A stretch of 64,000 bases of DNA from Saccharopolyspora sp. NFXS83. GTDB taxonomy: Bacteria > Actinomycetota > Actinomycetes > Mycobacteriales > Pseudonocardiaceae. The notes under the pieces were generated by a model, which worked only from the letters and a program-made list of their open reading frames with translations, was not told the DNA's origin and did no database searches. The DNA lies in NCBI RefSeq assembly GCF_026241095.1, contig NZ_JAPFGB010000001.1:186001-250000 (forward strand), given 5' to 3'. A program made the position numbers and the translations under genes. Positions 15,895 to 24,295 of the stretch are shown here, piece after piece. Position 1 is the first letter of the stretch, and each line of letters starts with the position of its first letter.

Positions 15895-17274
15895 ATGACT
15901 GAGCAGGAACCGAACCGGCGTCTAGCTGCGCTGATGAGCGAAGCGGGCCTGGCGAACAAGGGCCTGGCCAAGCGCATGAGCGACTTGAGCAAGCTCGACG
16001 GTTCCGAACCGATCGCCCCGTCCCATACCAACGTCGAGAAGTGGCTCAGCGGCGCGACCAGGCGCCCGAAGGCCCGTACCTGCCACGTCCTGGTCAAGGT
16101 GCTCACCCACGTGCTCGGCCGCCCGGTCACGATGGACGACGTCGGCTACGGCGAGGTGTCCGCCGAGAACGTGGACGGCACGCTCGAATACCCGGAGACC
16201 ATCAGCGACTCGATCACGTCGCTGACGCAGCTCGCTTCGTTTGAGCTGCGCTCGTCCGGACAGTCGGACAAACTGCTGGTCGTTCCGGCGGCGTGGAGTT
16301 CGCTGCTGGTCAAGTGGATGTTCGGCAGCGACGGCGAGCGCTCGCGGCCGGTGGAGCCGCGTCCGATCAGCGAGTTCGACGTCCAAGCGGTGCACGACGC
16401 GACCGCGATGTTCGCGGGCTACGACTACCGCTACGGCGGCGGTCGGCCGAAGCCGTTGGTAGCGCAGTACCTCGAAAGCGAAGTGCTCCCGCTGCTGCCG
16501 CACGTCACGCCGGACACCGAGCTGGGCCGCAGGTATTTCCAGGAGGTCGCCGCGCTGACCCGGTTGGCCGGTTGGACCTGCTACGACACCGGCCAACACG
16601 CTCTCGCTCAGCGCTACCTGCACCACGCGTTCCGCCTTGCGCGAGCGGCAGGGGACCGGGCGCTGGCCGGCCGAATCCTCGCGGGCATGAGCCACCAGGC
16701 GAACTTCCTCGGCTACTACGAGCAGGCCGTCCACCTGGCCCGCGCAGCGTCGCAGGGAGCACGTGGGCAGGCGACTCCGACAGCGATGGCGCTGTTCCAC
16801 TCGATGGAGGCCCGTGCCCTCTCCTCCCAGGGCAACGAGCAGGAAGCCACCACGGCGATGCTGGAAGCCGAGAAGTCCCTCAGCGCCAGCAACCCCGAAG
16901 ACGACCCGGACTGGATTCGCTACTTCGACCTCGCGGAGATGAACGCCGAGCTCGCCCACTGCTTCCGAGACCTCGACAAACCCGACCTAGCCACCGAACA
17001 CGCGGTGAAGTCCATCGAGTCCTCCGAAAGCCTCTACGTCCGCAGCCTTTCTTTCTGCCGCACCGTCCTGGCCACGTCGTACCTTCAGGCCAACGAGCTT
17101 GAGCAGGCGGTGGTGGTCGCGCGCGAAGTCGTCGACACCGCCGCCGGCCTGAAATCCTATCGAGTCCACTCGTATCTCAATGAGTTTCGCAATCGCCTAC
17201 ATCAGCAGTCCGACACGTTTACCGTAACAGAGTTCGAAGATTACGTCACAAGTAGAATCAAGGAGTTGACGTGA
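15895..17274 (+). CDS. XRE regulator with C-terminal TPR domain
   Basis: This 459-residue protein starts at ATG 15895. Its N-terminus (residues about 5-80) is a helix-turn-helix with the insert typical of actinomycete regulators (SHTNVEKWLSGATRRPKART). Residues 110-180 link to a TPR-like helical array (about 190-440), including YRYGGGRPKPLVAQYL, WTCYDTGQHALAQRYL and ANFLGYYEQAVHLARA. The YGGG motif and TPR array recur in the second such regulator at 21937-23256. The role on AICEs is regulatory, probably of transfer or of adjacent cargo; a peptide or small-molecule ligand for the TPR part is conjecture. Confidence 0.85.
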   Translation: MTEQEPNRRLAALMSEAGLANKGLAKRMSDLSKLDGSEPIAPSHTNVEKWLSGATRRPKARTCHVLVKVLTHVLGRPVTMDDVGYGEVSAENVDGTLEYPETISDSITSLTQLASFELRSSGQSDKLLVVPAAWSSLLVKWMFGSDGERSRPVEPRPISEFDVQAVHDATAMFAGYDYRYGGGRPKPLVAQYLESEVLPLLPHVTPDTELGRRYFQEVAALTRLAGWTCYDTGQHALAQRYLHHAFRLARAAGDRALAGRILAGMSHQANFLGYYEQAVHLARAASQGARGQATPTAMALFHSMEARALSSQGNEQEATTAMLEAEKSLSASNPEDDPDWIRYFDLAEMNAELAHCFRDLDKPDLATEHAVKSIESSESLYVRSLSFCRTVLATSYLQANELEQAVVVAREVVDTAAGLKSYRVHSYLNEFRNRLHQQSDTFTVTEFEDYVTSRIKELT

Positions 17275-17303
17275 CTTCGCCATCCAGGAATCACGCAAGG
17301 GTC

Positions 17304-18254
17304 TTATTGTAGATGCATGCGCTTATCTTTGGGGATATTTTCGCATTCGTCCACAAGTCCAGCCAACTCGTTGGATATGTATACCTTTTGGCGTTTCAAG
17401 CCTCGCGTTAATTGATCGGATTTCTCGCGTAGGATAATTCCGAGAACCTTATCGACGGCACTTAGTGATCTTGCTGAGACTAGGTCGGAGTGTCGGGATG
17501 TCATCTCGATAAGTTCGGAAATCTCTGTTTTTGACTGGGTCAGTAGTGATTCAATCGTTGTAGCCATCCTGCGAAGGTCTGGAGGCAGTGTGCTTCTGTC
17601 CCAAATTTGCAGGCATGCGTCGATAACCTCATTCCTCTTGTCATAGAGAGCGTAGGCAGGCTCATCCGCAATCTTGGCAATTGTGGACACATTCTCTAGC
17701 ATGTCGTCGACAACTTCGAGGAGGCCGCGAAGACGGGCATCCATCCGATTCTCAAGCCAGGAGAAGTATTCTCCTTTGTATGTTATGTCGTGAACCGATT
17801 CCTGGAGTGCATGTTGGATGTAGGTAGTTAGTTGGATCTCTGCCTTGTAAGCAGACAGCTCCGGATGTCGATCGCAGTATTCATCGGGTATACGAACTAT
17901 TAGGTGAGGTTGCTTGTAGCGAAAGTCTGTAGGCTTCTCCGCACCAATATTCCGCTCCTCTACTACGGGAAATATTTTCTTGACAATTTCTGTCGCGTTT
18001 CGGACGTCAGCCGGGTGCAGGACGACGATACGTGCTGCGATCAGGTCCTCGACGTCTGACAGGCACGGGTAGTCTCCCTTTTGGATCTTTTCGTGGGCAG
18101 ACTGACAATTCTTAACCCGTGCTTGAATAGCTACTGGGCGGGAGGAGCTAAGTTCGCTGGTAAGTCGTGCTTGTATGTATTGGCGACCATGGTCGAGGTC
18201 CGATTCTATCCAATCAAAGTGGCCACGAAATTCGGCCGGTACGGGAGCGTACAT
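17304..18254 (-). CDS. RelA/SpoT-like nucleotidyltransferase, paired with DUF262
   Basis: This 316-residue protein starts at ATG 18254, whose A is the last base of the upstream stop (TAATG), so translation is coupled. Residues 40-160 match a (p)ppGpp-synthetase fold: ARVKNCQSAHEKIQ (45-58), DVEDLIAARIVV (67-78), FRYKQPHLIV (111-120), AEIQLTTYIQHAL (138-150, with E139 of the ExQ motif) and VHDITYK. There is no hydrolase or TGS domain. The helical C-terminal half (170-316) is unassigned. The catalytic residues look intact, so a small alarmone synthetase or a toxin that pyrophosphorylates nucleotides or tRNA are both possible. Composition is markedly AT-rich for this genome. Confidence 0.8.
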   Translation of the reverse strand: MYAPVPAEFRGHFDWIESDLDHGRQYIQARLTSELSSSRPVAIQARVKNCQSAHEKIQKGDYPCLSDVEDLIAARIVVLHPADVRNATEIVKKIFPVVEERNIGAEKPTDFRYKQPHLIVRIPDEYCDRHPELSAYKAEIQLTTYIQHALQESVHDITYKGEYFSWLENRMDARLRGLLEVVDDMLENVSTIAKIADEPAYALYDKRNEVIDACLQIWDRSTLPPDLRRMATTIESLLTQSKTEISELIEMTSRHSDLVSARSLSAVDKVLGIILREKSDQLTRGLKRQKVYISNELAGLVDECENIPKDKRMHLQ

Positions 18255-19276
18255 TATTCCCCACGAAGAACCATAGCCAGCGCTTTAGCGCGCAGGTCGC
18301 GATTAGGCTTCTTATTTGACCCCTGCACGGCGGCTAGGTGATAATTGCGGGCGCGATCCGTTTTCGCCTCCTCGATTTCATCTGTGAAAGTAGCTAGACG
18401 CTGGGCTGCAGATTGTGGTTTTGGCAGTCCCTCGCGGACAAATAGATCTGTCGCCGCCGCCCAAAGTGAATAGAAATCAGCGACATTTGTAAAGCGAGTT
18501 CCCTTGAGTGGGTAAAAGGCATTTAGCTTGTGGACGAAATCCTGTACGGAGTGAAAACGTTCTTCTGTCAACTCCTCATTTTTGATCTCCGCATCATTCG
18601 AAGCATAATAGCTATCTATATAGTCTTTCCCTTCTTGGGTGCCATCCATGGAAATGATATAAAGCTCGGATACTTGCTCAACGTCAAGCATTCTCCTTAT
18701 TCGAGCTGGGGTGGATAGGCCCACCTCGGTCCAAAATCGGTGCTCGGCAAGACCCTCTACCTTTTTGACGAAAGCACCGTCGTACTTCGCATGCCGAAGT
18801 TCCTGTTTGTTAAGGCGTGCAACATTCCTGTTTAGGCGATCGAATGCCTCATTCAATTCTGCTGGCGACGTGGTCTTCAATGTTTCGACGGTAAATACAT
18901 ATTCAAGTATGGCCACCTTGGTTTCTTCAGGTAGCTCTGAGTAGTACATATTGGCAAATCCTAGGTCCTCAAGGCTTTCTGATGTAGGGAAAAGATCTTT
19001 CTGGAAATCAAAGAGGGCAGTGAGTCGCTGTTTTCCGTCGATGACGCGATACATTGTCAACTCGCCTGGGGATCGTTCAACTTGCAAAAAGATGCTAGGT
19101 GCCGGATAGTTTCGAATAATGGAGTCAATAAAGAACTGCTGATAGGCCGTATTCCATACGCTTCGGCGTTGATAGGGCGGGTTCAGGTCAATTCGACCAG
19201 TGGCCTTTAGGTCCATGAACCAGCTTGCGGCTTGATTGTTCGCATTGCGATTCAACCGTGTAGGATATGAAGACAA
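18254..19276 (-). CDS. DUF262 (GmrS/SspE-type ParB-like) protein
   Basis: This 340-residue protein starts at TTG 19276, with AGGAG nine bases upstream. DUF262 hallmarks are IDLNPPYQRRSVWN (29-42), IIRNYPAPSIFLQV (53-66) and VIDGKQRLTALFDF (78-91), the last corresponding to the DGQQR nucleotide-handling motif. The remaining region is helical (LNRNVARLNKQELRHAKY and others). No HNH/DUF1594-type second domain follows, unlike full GmrSD or SspE nucleases. DUF262 proteins in defence systems use NTP binding to control a nuclease or other effector. Here the partner effector is a RelA/SpoT-like enzyme encoded with a one-base overlap. Composition is unlike the AICE core. Confidence 0.85.
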   Translation of the reverse strand: MSSYPTRLNRNANNQAASWFMDLKATGRIDLNPPYQRRSVWNTAYQQFFIDSIIRNYPAPSIFLQVERSPGELTMYRVIDGKQRLTALFDFQKDLFPTSESLEDLGFANMYYSELPEETKVAILEYVFTVETLKTTSPAELNEAFDRLNRNVARLNKQELRHAKYDGAFVKKVEGLAEHRFWTEVGLSTPARIRRMLDVEQVSELYIISMDGTQEGKDYIDSYYASNDAEIKNEELTEERFHSVQDFVHKLNAFYPLKGTRFTNVADFYSLWAAATDLFVREGLPKPQSAAQRLATFTDEIEEAKTDRARNYHLAAVQGSNKKPNRDLRAKALAMVLRGE

Positions 19277-19821
19277 TAAACTGCGCTCCTGTTAAGATTA
19301 TCGCGCGCGAAATTTAGAATACTAAAGGGTTGCTATGATCTCGCGTTGTTCGAACCCGACTGCGAGGGTCTTTCATGTGGGGCTCTCCTATCTTGAGGGT
19401 GATCCGTCTCATCTCATGCTACTGTAGTTGTGATCACGACGCCCAGTTTTTTGCGTTCGCACTGCATGAGGGCTGTGACTGGAGTACCTTGACGGCGCTC
19501 CGTAGATTGCTCTGGCCTCTCTGCGGGCCGCCGGCGAGGAGCTAAGCGTCGTGAGTGAGAAGGCCGCCCCACCAGTTCGATCTGCTCGTCGCCGACCGAT
19601 GATACGTTTACGACATCTACCGTTGCGCCTGAAATCTGGGTCATCCGGCTGTTCGTTAGGTGGAACAGCAATCAGCGACGCAGGTCGTCGAACAAACCTT
19701 GCTTATGCTTTAGTTTCGGATTCTAGACGCTCGATGGGAACGCACACCGACATGCATCGTGGGGTTCCTCGGTGCCAGCCCCTGCTGGGCCTGATTGTCC
19801 AAGCTAGCCCGTTCGGAGCCC
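19277..19821. other. Gene-free, relatively AT-rich stretch
   Basis: No reading frame here has a family signature or a good ribosome site. Frames at 19414-19671 (minus) and 19551-19925 (plus) have compositions unlike real proteins. The region must hold the promoter of the DUF262/RelA-SpoT operon, but I cannot place -35 and -10 boxes confidently. It separates the AT-rich pair from normal-GC cargo and may be a junction of separate acquisitions. Confidence 0.4.
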
Positions 19822-20715
19822 TTAGAAGGTGGTCCATCGGCGCGGAAGGGCACCGTTTTGCAGGTCTGCGATACGCCTGTAGATCTCGTCATCGACTGCA
19901 TGGGACTGCCCTAGCTGCTGGGTGAGCCAGGTTGTCATGTTGAGTTCGCGGATGGCTCGGATTACGGGATATCCGGTCCATTGCAGTGGATCGAAGCCAT
20001 AGGTGTTGGTGTAGGCGGCGTAATCCTGGTCGCTGACCCAGCCCATGGCTTGGTAGCGGACGGCTTCGACGCAGACGTCCCATTCGCGCGGTCCCCAGCA
20101 GAAGTCTTCGAGGTCGATGACCCGGACGGTGCTGTCTTGGTCCCGCATGAGGTTGCCCTTGTGGTAGTCGCCGTGGACCGGGCCGAAGCCGAGTTCGAAG
20201 GTCAGGTCGGCGAACTGCTCGCCGAGTTCCTTCTTGCGGTTGCTGAGGAAGGCCCGGTCGTCCTCGGGCAGGGATGAGCCGATGTTCTGGAGTCGGCTCT
20301 CCACCTTCGGCATGGGCTCGAAGAACGGCAGCGAGAGGTCCGAGGGCTCGGGGATGGAGTGCAGCCGCCGCAGCACGTCGCCCAGCTCGCCGGAGCTGAT
20401 CGGCTGCTCGCTCTCCTCTATGAACTCCCAGAAGGTCACCACCAAGTCGCCGACGGGGACGAACTCGCGATCGACCGGGGCGAGTCGGACGGCGGGGAAC
20501 TGGTGGGAGGCGAGCCAACTCGCGATCCGTGTTTCCTTGTGGCCGGCGGGGACGGAGCGGCCGACCCTGGCGATGATCGGAGCAGCGGCGAGCCGGAACA
20601 TGGCGTTCTCGCCCATACGGACCAGCTCAGCGCCGCGCGGGTCGACTCCGGCCGCTTCGCTGGCGGTCTCCAGGACTTGGCGGGTGGTCTGCGGCGTGAA
20701 CGTCGCGTTCTCCAT
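19822..20715 (-). CDS. Aminoglycoside phosphotransferase (APH)-fold kinase
   Basis: This 297-residue protein starts at ATG 20715 with GAGGAG about nine bases upstream. The kinase-like fold shows an N-lobe with RMGENAMFRL and APIIARVGRS, the hinge VVTFWEFIE, the catalytic loop GPVHGDYHKGNLM and the metal-binding VIDLEDFCWGPREWD. The length is normal for the family. The natural substrate is unknown; many of these enzymes phosphorylate small molecules rather than antibiotics. A homologue with the same GEN-x-(M/L)-(F/Y)-RL and GP-x-EWD motifs lies at 23253-24134 in the same element. Confidence 0.85.
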   Translation of the reverse strand: MENATFTPQTTRQVLETASEAAGVDPRGAELVRMGENAMFRLAAAPIIARVGRSVPAGHKETRIASWLASHQFPAVRLAPVDREFVPVGDLVVTFWEFIEESEQPISSGELGDVLRRLHSIPEPSDLSLPFFEPMPKVESRLQNIGSSLPEDDRAFLSNRKKELGEQFADLTFELGFGPVHGDYHKGNLMRDQDSTVRVIDLEDFCWGPREWDVCVEAVRYQAMGWVSDQDYAAYTNTYGFDPLQWTGYPVIRAIRELNMTTWLTQQLGQSHAVDDEIYRRIADLQNGALPRRWTTF

Positions 20716-20804
20716 CAAGCGCTGCTCCTCTTCGGCTCGCTTCAGGCTACGGGGAGTCCGGGCGGCTGCCTATGCGGCGCCCGGACCGGGTGGGTGGGTG
20801 GAAA

Positions 20805-20845
20805 CCGGTCGGCGGTGCGGTATCGGGGCCTGCACCGCCGACCGG
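20805..20845 (-). terminator. Terminator hairpin of the three-gene minus operon
   Basis: Perfect 14-bp arms CCGGTCGGCGGTGC (20805-20818) and GCACCGCCGACCGG (20832-20845) surround a 13-nt loop. On the minus strand a short TTTCC follows. It lies 57 bp past the stop of the 20902-21303 gene. Confidence 0.65.
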
Positions 20846-20901
20846 CGTTCGGGATGCTGAGGCGGCTGTGGTAGGCCGTGCTCTCAGCTGGGGGGAAGTG
20901 C

Positions 20902-21303
20902 TCAGGCAGCTAACCGATGCTCTTGCTGAGGTCTGCTGCGGTGGTCCGAAGCGTCGAAGTCGGTTGCTGGCCAGGACGGGTCCAAGCGGAGTGCCCGGTT
21001 CAGCTCAACGTTGCGCGCGGTCGCCGCGTCCGGAGGCTCGATCTCCGCTGTGACCTCGGGCTCTGGTGATGGTGAGAGTCGGGAGCCGAGGCGTCCGAAT
21101 TCGACTTCCAGCGCCGCGAGGCACGCAGCGCACGACTCGCGCCCCACCTCTAACGGGGGCAGGACACTGCGGCGGCCGTGTACCTTTCCCGGCACGATGT
21201 GGCCGCACACGGCTATCGGCTTGGCGCCGTGCCACTCCCAACGGGCGGCGGCGTGCCATTCCGATTCCGCGGTGCTCGCGATCCAGATCAGCGGGGTGTC
21301 CAT
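20902..21303 (-). CDS. Small Cys/His-rich hypothetical protein (133 aa)
   Basis: The start ATG 21303 overlaps the stop of the tiny upstream gene (TGATG). WHAAARWEWHGAKPIAVCGH followed about 25 residues later by CAACLAALE suggests a zinc site of Cys-His-Cys-Cys type. The C-terminal half is acidic then basic, with no domain. Such short Cys/His proteins often sit near XRE-TPR regulators in actinomycetes, but I know no function. Confidence 0.65.
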   Translation of the reverse strand: MDTPLIWIASTAESEWHAAARWEWHGAKPIAVCGHIVPGKVHGRRSVLPPLEVGRESCAACLAALEVEFGRLGSRLSPSPEPEVTAEIEPPDAATARNVELNRALRLDPSWPATDFDASDHRSRPQQEHRLAA

Positions 21304-21413
21304 CAGCGGACTCCGCGCCGCGAAGAGGCCGGTTTCTGAGGGGCTTCGGGAGGCCACGCGAGCGTTCCGAGCCCGATTGCCAGCAAGAGCAGCAGCACGA
21401 CGGCGGCCGTCAT
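21303..21413 (-). CDS. Tiny single-pass membrane peptide (36 aa)
   Basis: This frame runs from ATG 21413 to TGA 21303-21305. It overlaps the upstream stop (ATGA) and the downstream start (TGATG), so it fits a coupled three-gene operon exactly. The peptide has one hydrophobic helix (TAAVVLLLLLAIGLGTLAW) and a short basic tail (SSRRGVR). The double overlap and membrane character argue for a real gene. Confidence 0.6.
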   Translation of the reverse strand: MTAAVVLLLLLAIGLGTLAWPPEAPQKPASSRRGVR

Positions 21414-21721
21414 CGCGGATCGCTCCCCTCAACGGGGAGCACTCCCGATTGGAGCGCGGGGGAGAGGCCCGCTGCCGCTGTGGCAGCACGTCCCGTGCAA
21501 GGAAGGCACGGCATCCCGCAGCGCTCGACCTGCTCGACGTCGCCGAGCACGAACTCCCGGTGGCACAACGACCAGACCGAGTCCTGATCGGCGAACACGG
21601 CAAGGTGGACGACTCGCTGGGACTCGCCGACGACTCCGCGCAGATACCGGAACCTGTAGCTGACCGGCTGAAACGTGTTCTCCGGTCTCGCGTCGGTGGA
21701 CCGGTGTTCTTCGAATGACAT
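21410..21721 (-). CDS. Small Cys-rich hypothetical protein (103 aa)
   Basis: The start is ATG 21721, with GGGAGG ten bases upstream; the longer frame to 21790 lacks one. The N-terminal half has a strand-rich look (FQPVSYRFRYLRGVV, VVHLAVFADQD). VWSLCHREFVLGD and CGMPCLPC give four cysteines likely to hold zinc. It is the first gene of the three-gene operon divergent from the XRE-TPR/kinase pair. Confidence 0.65.
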   Translation of the reverse strand: MSFEEHRSTDARPENTFQPVSYRFRYLRGVVGESQRVVHLAVFADQDSVWSLCHREFVLGDVEQVERCGMPCLPCTGRAATAAAGLSPALQSGVLPVEGSDPR

Positions 21722-21896
21722 GGACCGACTACCTCCCCTGCATCGGGCGAGAGCCGCACGACGCGGCGTCACTGCTCGCGCTGTGTCCACAGTGGCTCTG
21801 AAGGTGCGCGGTCCGGGACGTCGGATAACCGGGCTGTCAAGGGGAGCGCCCGGGGAGGATTGAGGGAGGTTCGGGCTTGGTGATCGCGGTTACTGT

Positions 21897-21916
21897 TTGG
21901 AGGTGCGAGCCTCCAA
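21897..21916. promoter_or_regulatory. Inverted repeat 20 bp upstream of the XRE-TPR start
   Basis: TTGGAGG (21897-21903) and CCTCCAA (21910-21916) flank a 6-nt spacer. The site lies in the divergent promoter region (21722-21936) and could be the operator of the XRE-TPR regulator. Confidence 0.45.
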
Positions 21917-21936
21917 CCGTGGATGAGGGGTCGGCC

Positions 21937-23256
21937 ATGCCCGAGGCCAATGAACCGCTGCGTCGCGCTCGGGAGCGCGTCCAGTCGCCGAACGCGTCCG
22001 GAGAATCGTTGACGCGCCAAGAACTCGCCGAGCTCGTCAACGCGTGGATCTACGAGAACATCGGCGCCACGAACGTCGCGGAGATCGACGCCAACTACAT
22101 CGGCAAGCTGGAACAGGGCAAGATCCGCTGGCCGCAAGACGAGAATCGCCGGGCCGCGCTGCGCGCCGTGCTGGGTGTTGAGACCGACAGCGAGTTGGGA
22201 TTCCGTCGCCCCCGGCGGGAGCCTCCCCGAGAAGCGGGCGTGAACCGGCAGACGTTCTTGCGGACCGTCGGAGTCGGCGCGGCGGTCGGCGGTGCGCACG
22301 TCATTGACATGTTCGCCTTCAGCGAGCCGACTCCGGTTCCGTCGGTGGTGGGGACGGCAGAGGTCGCCGAGGTGCGGGCGGCAGCGCAGACCTTCGGCAC
22401 CTGGGATGCCCGCTACGGCGGTGGATTCGTCCGTGAAGCGGTGATGGCACAACTGCGGTTCGCGGTGCAGCTGCTCAACGCCCGAGGTTCCGAGCGGACG
22501 CGGGGCGAGCTGTTGTCCGCGGTGGGCTATCTCGGGCACGTCACCGGGTTCATGGCGTTCGACGCCTACGCCCATGACGATGCGCGCCGGATGTTCCGGT
22601 TCGCGCTCTCATGTGCGGAAGAGGCAGGTGACTGGCCCCTGCGAGCCAAGATCCTCTCGTCAATGGCCCGACAAGCGATCTGGTGCGGCGATCCGGACTC
22701 GGGCCTGACCTTCGCGGAGATGGCTTTGGTCCGGTCCGACCGGCTCACAGGCACCGAGCAGGCGATGTTGCACACCGCCCGTGCCCGAGCACTCGGCAAG
22801 CTTCGCCGCTCGCAGGACACGGTGATGGCGGTCGGCAACGCGGACGACGCATTCGCCCGCGCCGAACCGTCGAACGATCCGCCGTGGATGGCGTACTACG
22901 ACGGAGCCCAACACGCGGGGGATACGGGACACGCTTTGTGGGAGCTGGCCATCCAGGGACGTTTCGTCACTGACGCAACTACTCGGCTGGAGACGGCAGT
23001 CCGGCGACACGGAGAAGGCGCGGCCCGTTCACGCGCGATCAGTCAGACCAAGCTCGCTTCCCTCGTCATGGTCACCGGCGACCCGCTCGAAGCGGCCACC
23101 GTTGGAGGCGGGGCATTGGAAGCGGCTACCCCGCTGAAGTCCCACCGGGCCGCCGACGACCTCCGGGCGCTGAGCGGGTACGCGCGTGCTCACCAGGACA
23201 TCGGAGAGGTCACCGCGTTGCGCGGCCGGATCGAGGCGGCGGTCGCGACCGTATGA
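21937..23256 (+). CDS. XRE regulator with C-terminal TPR-like domain
   Basis: The start ATG 21937 follows GAGGGG; an upstream in-frame start at 21877 lies inside the putative operator. The 439-residue protein has an N-terminal helix-turn-helix (about residues 5-75, LTRQELAELVNAWIYENIG and KLEQGKIRWPQ). A short hydrophobic stretch (VGVGAAVGGAHVIDMFAF) and a TPR-like helical domain (about 150-435, with WDARYGGGFVREAVMAQL and GEAGDWPLRAK-like helices) follow. It overlaps the kinase gene by ATGA. The pairing suggests the regulator controls, or responds to the product of, the kinase. Confidence 0.85.
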   Translation: MPEANEPLRRARERVQSPNASGESLTRQELAELVNAWIYENIGATNVAEIDANYIGKLEQGKIRWPQDENRRAALRAVLGVETDSELGFRRPRREPPREAGVNRQTFLRTVGVGAAVGGAHVIDMFAFSEPTPVPSVVGTAEVAEVRAAAQTFGTWDARYGGGFVREAVMAQLRFAVQLLNARGSERTRGELLSAVGYLGHVTGFMAFDAYAHDDARRMFRFALSCAEEAGDWPLRAKILSSMARQAIWCGDPDSGLTFAEMALVRSDRLTGTEQAMLHTARARALGKLRRSQDTVMAVGNADDAFARAEPSNDPPWMAYYDGAQHAGDTGHALWELAIQGRFVTDATTRLETAVRRHGEGAARSRAISQTKLASLVMVTGDPLEAATVGGGALEAATPLKSHRAADDLRALSGYARAHQDIGEVTALRGRIEAAVATV

Positions 23257-24134
23257 GCACCGAGACCGCTGCCGTGCTTCGTCGGGCGTGCGAGCAGGTC
23301 GGCTTGGACCACACGGCCGCAGAGCTCATCAGGGCAGGGGAGAACGATCTCTACCGACTGCCCGGTGGCGTGGTCGCTCGCATCTCCCAGCCCGGCCAGG
23401 TCTCCGCGGCGGCTAAGGAACTACGGGTGACTCGATGGCTGGCCGGCACCCAGGTTCCAGCGGTGCGCCCGTGGGAAGTGCAGGACAAGCCGGTTGTGGT
23501 GGGAGAGCGGGCGGTGACGTTCTGGCACGAGCTCCCGCCGCACGAGCAAGGCAGTACGACGGACGTAGCCGGGCTGCTGCGCGAACTCCACAGCCTCGAC
23601 CCGCCGGACGGGATGGAGCTGCCGGAACTGGCGCCATTCGTACGCGTGGCCGAACGCATCGACGGCGCCGCCTGGCTCGAACCCCAGGACCGGGACTGGC
23701 TGCGCAAGCGTCTGGCCGAACTCCAAGATGCCTACCGAGAGTTGCCCGCAGGTATCCCGTGGCGCCTGGTCCATGGCGATGCCTGGCGCGGCAACGTCGC
23801 CGCAACCACAACCGGCCCGGTCCTGATGGACTTCGAGCGCTGCTCCTACGGCCCACCGGAATGGGACCTCGTCTCCACCGCCATCGCCCACGTCACCACC
23901 GGCTGGCTCACCACCGAACAGTGGACCGACTACTGCCGCACCTACGGCTACGACGTCACCACCTGGGAAGGCTTCGAAGTCCTCCGCGGTATTCGAGAGC
24001 TCCGCATGACCACCACGGCGGCCCAGATAGCCGGAACAGATCCTTCAGCGCGTGGTCAACTCGACCGCCGATTGGACTGCCTTCAGGGAAGGAACGGCTC
24101 CCGCCCATGGGATGGGTGGCGTGTCGTGCCTTGA
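23253..24134 (+). CDS. Aminoglycoside phosphotransferase (APH)-fold kinase
   Basis: This 293-residue protein starts at ATG 23253, overlapping the regulator stop. Motifs are AGENDLYRLPGGVVARIS, AVTFWHELPP (hinge), LVHGDAWRGNV (catalytic loop) and VLMDFERCSYGPPEWDLV. It clearly relates to the kinase at 19822-20715 but is diverged, so the two are not a recent duplication. Its substrate is unknown. No resistance-gene signature such as aph(3') is evident. Confidence 0.85.
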   Translation: MSTETAAVLRRACEQVGLDHTAAELIRAGENDLYRLPGGVVARISQPGQVSAAAKELRVTRWLAGTQVPAVRPWEVQDKPVVVGERAVTFWHELPPHEQGSTTDVAGLLRELHSLDPPDGMELPELAPFVRVAERIDGAAWLEPQDRDWLRKRLAELQDAYRELPAGIPWRLVHGDAWRGNVAATTTGPVLMDFERCSYGPPEWDLVSTAIAHVTTGWLTTEQWTDYCRTYGYDVTTWEGFEVLRGIRELRMTTTAAQIAGTDPSARGQLDRRLDCLQGRNGSRPWDGWRVVP

Positions 24135-24295
24135 GCAAGTATCTCGCTTGTCGGGCACCGAACGAGGTAGGCTAAGCAACGGCCCGGCCGATACTGTAAG
24201 AGTCGCCCCCTCCGGAAGCACTTTCCAGGTCGAGATCGCATCGATAATTTCGCAGAACTGCCCCCGCGAGCGTACTTCTGCGGGACAATCTGAGC

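Noticed and set aside
19414-19925. Two overlapping frames in the gene-free stretch after the DUF262 gene
   Set aside because: Neither has a ribosome site or family match and both have biased, non-protein-like composition.
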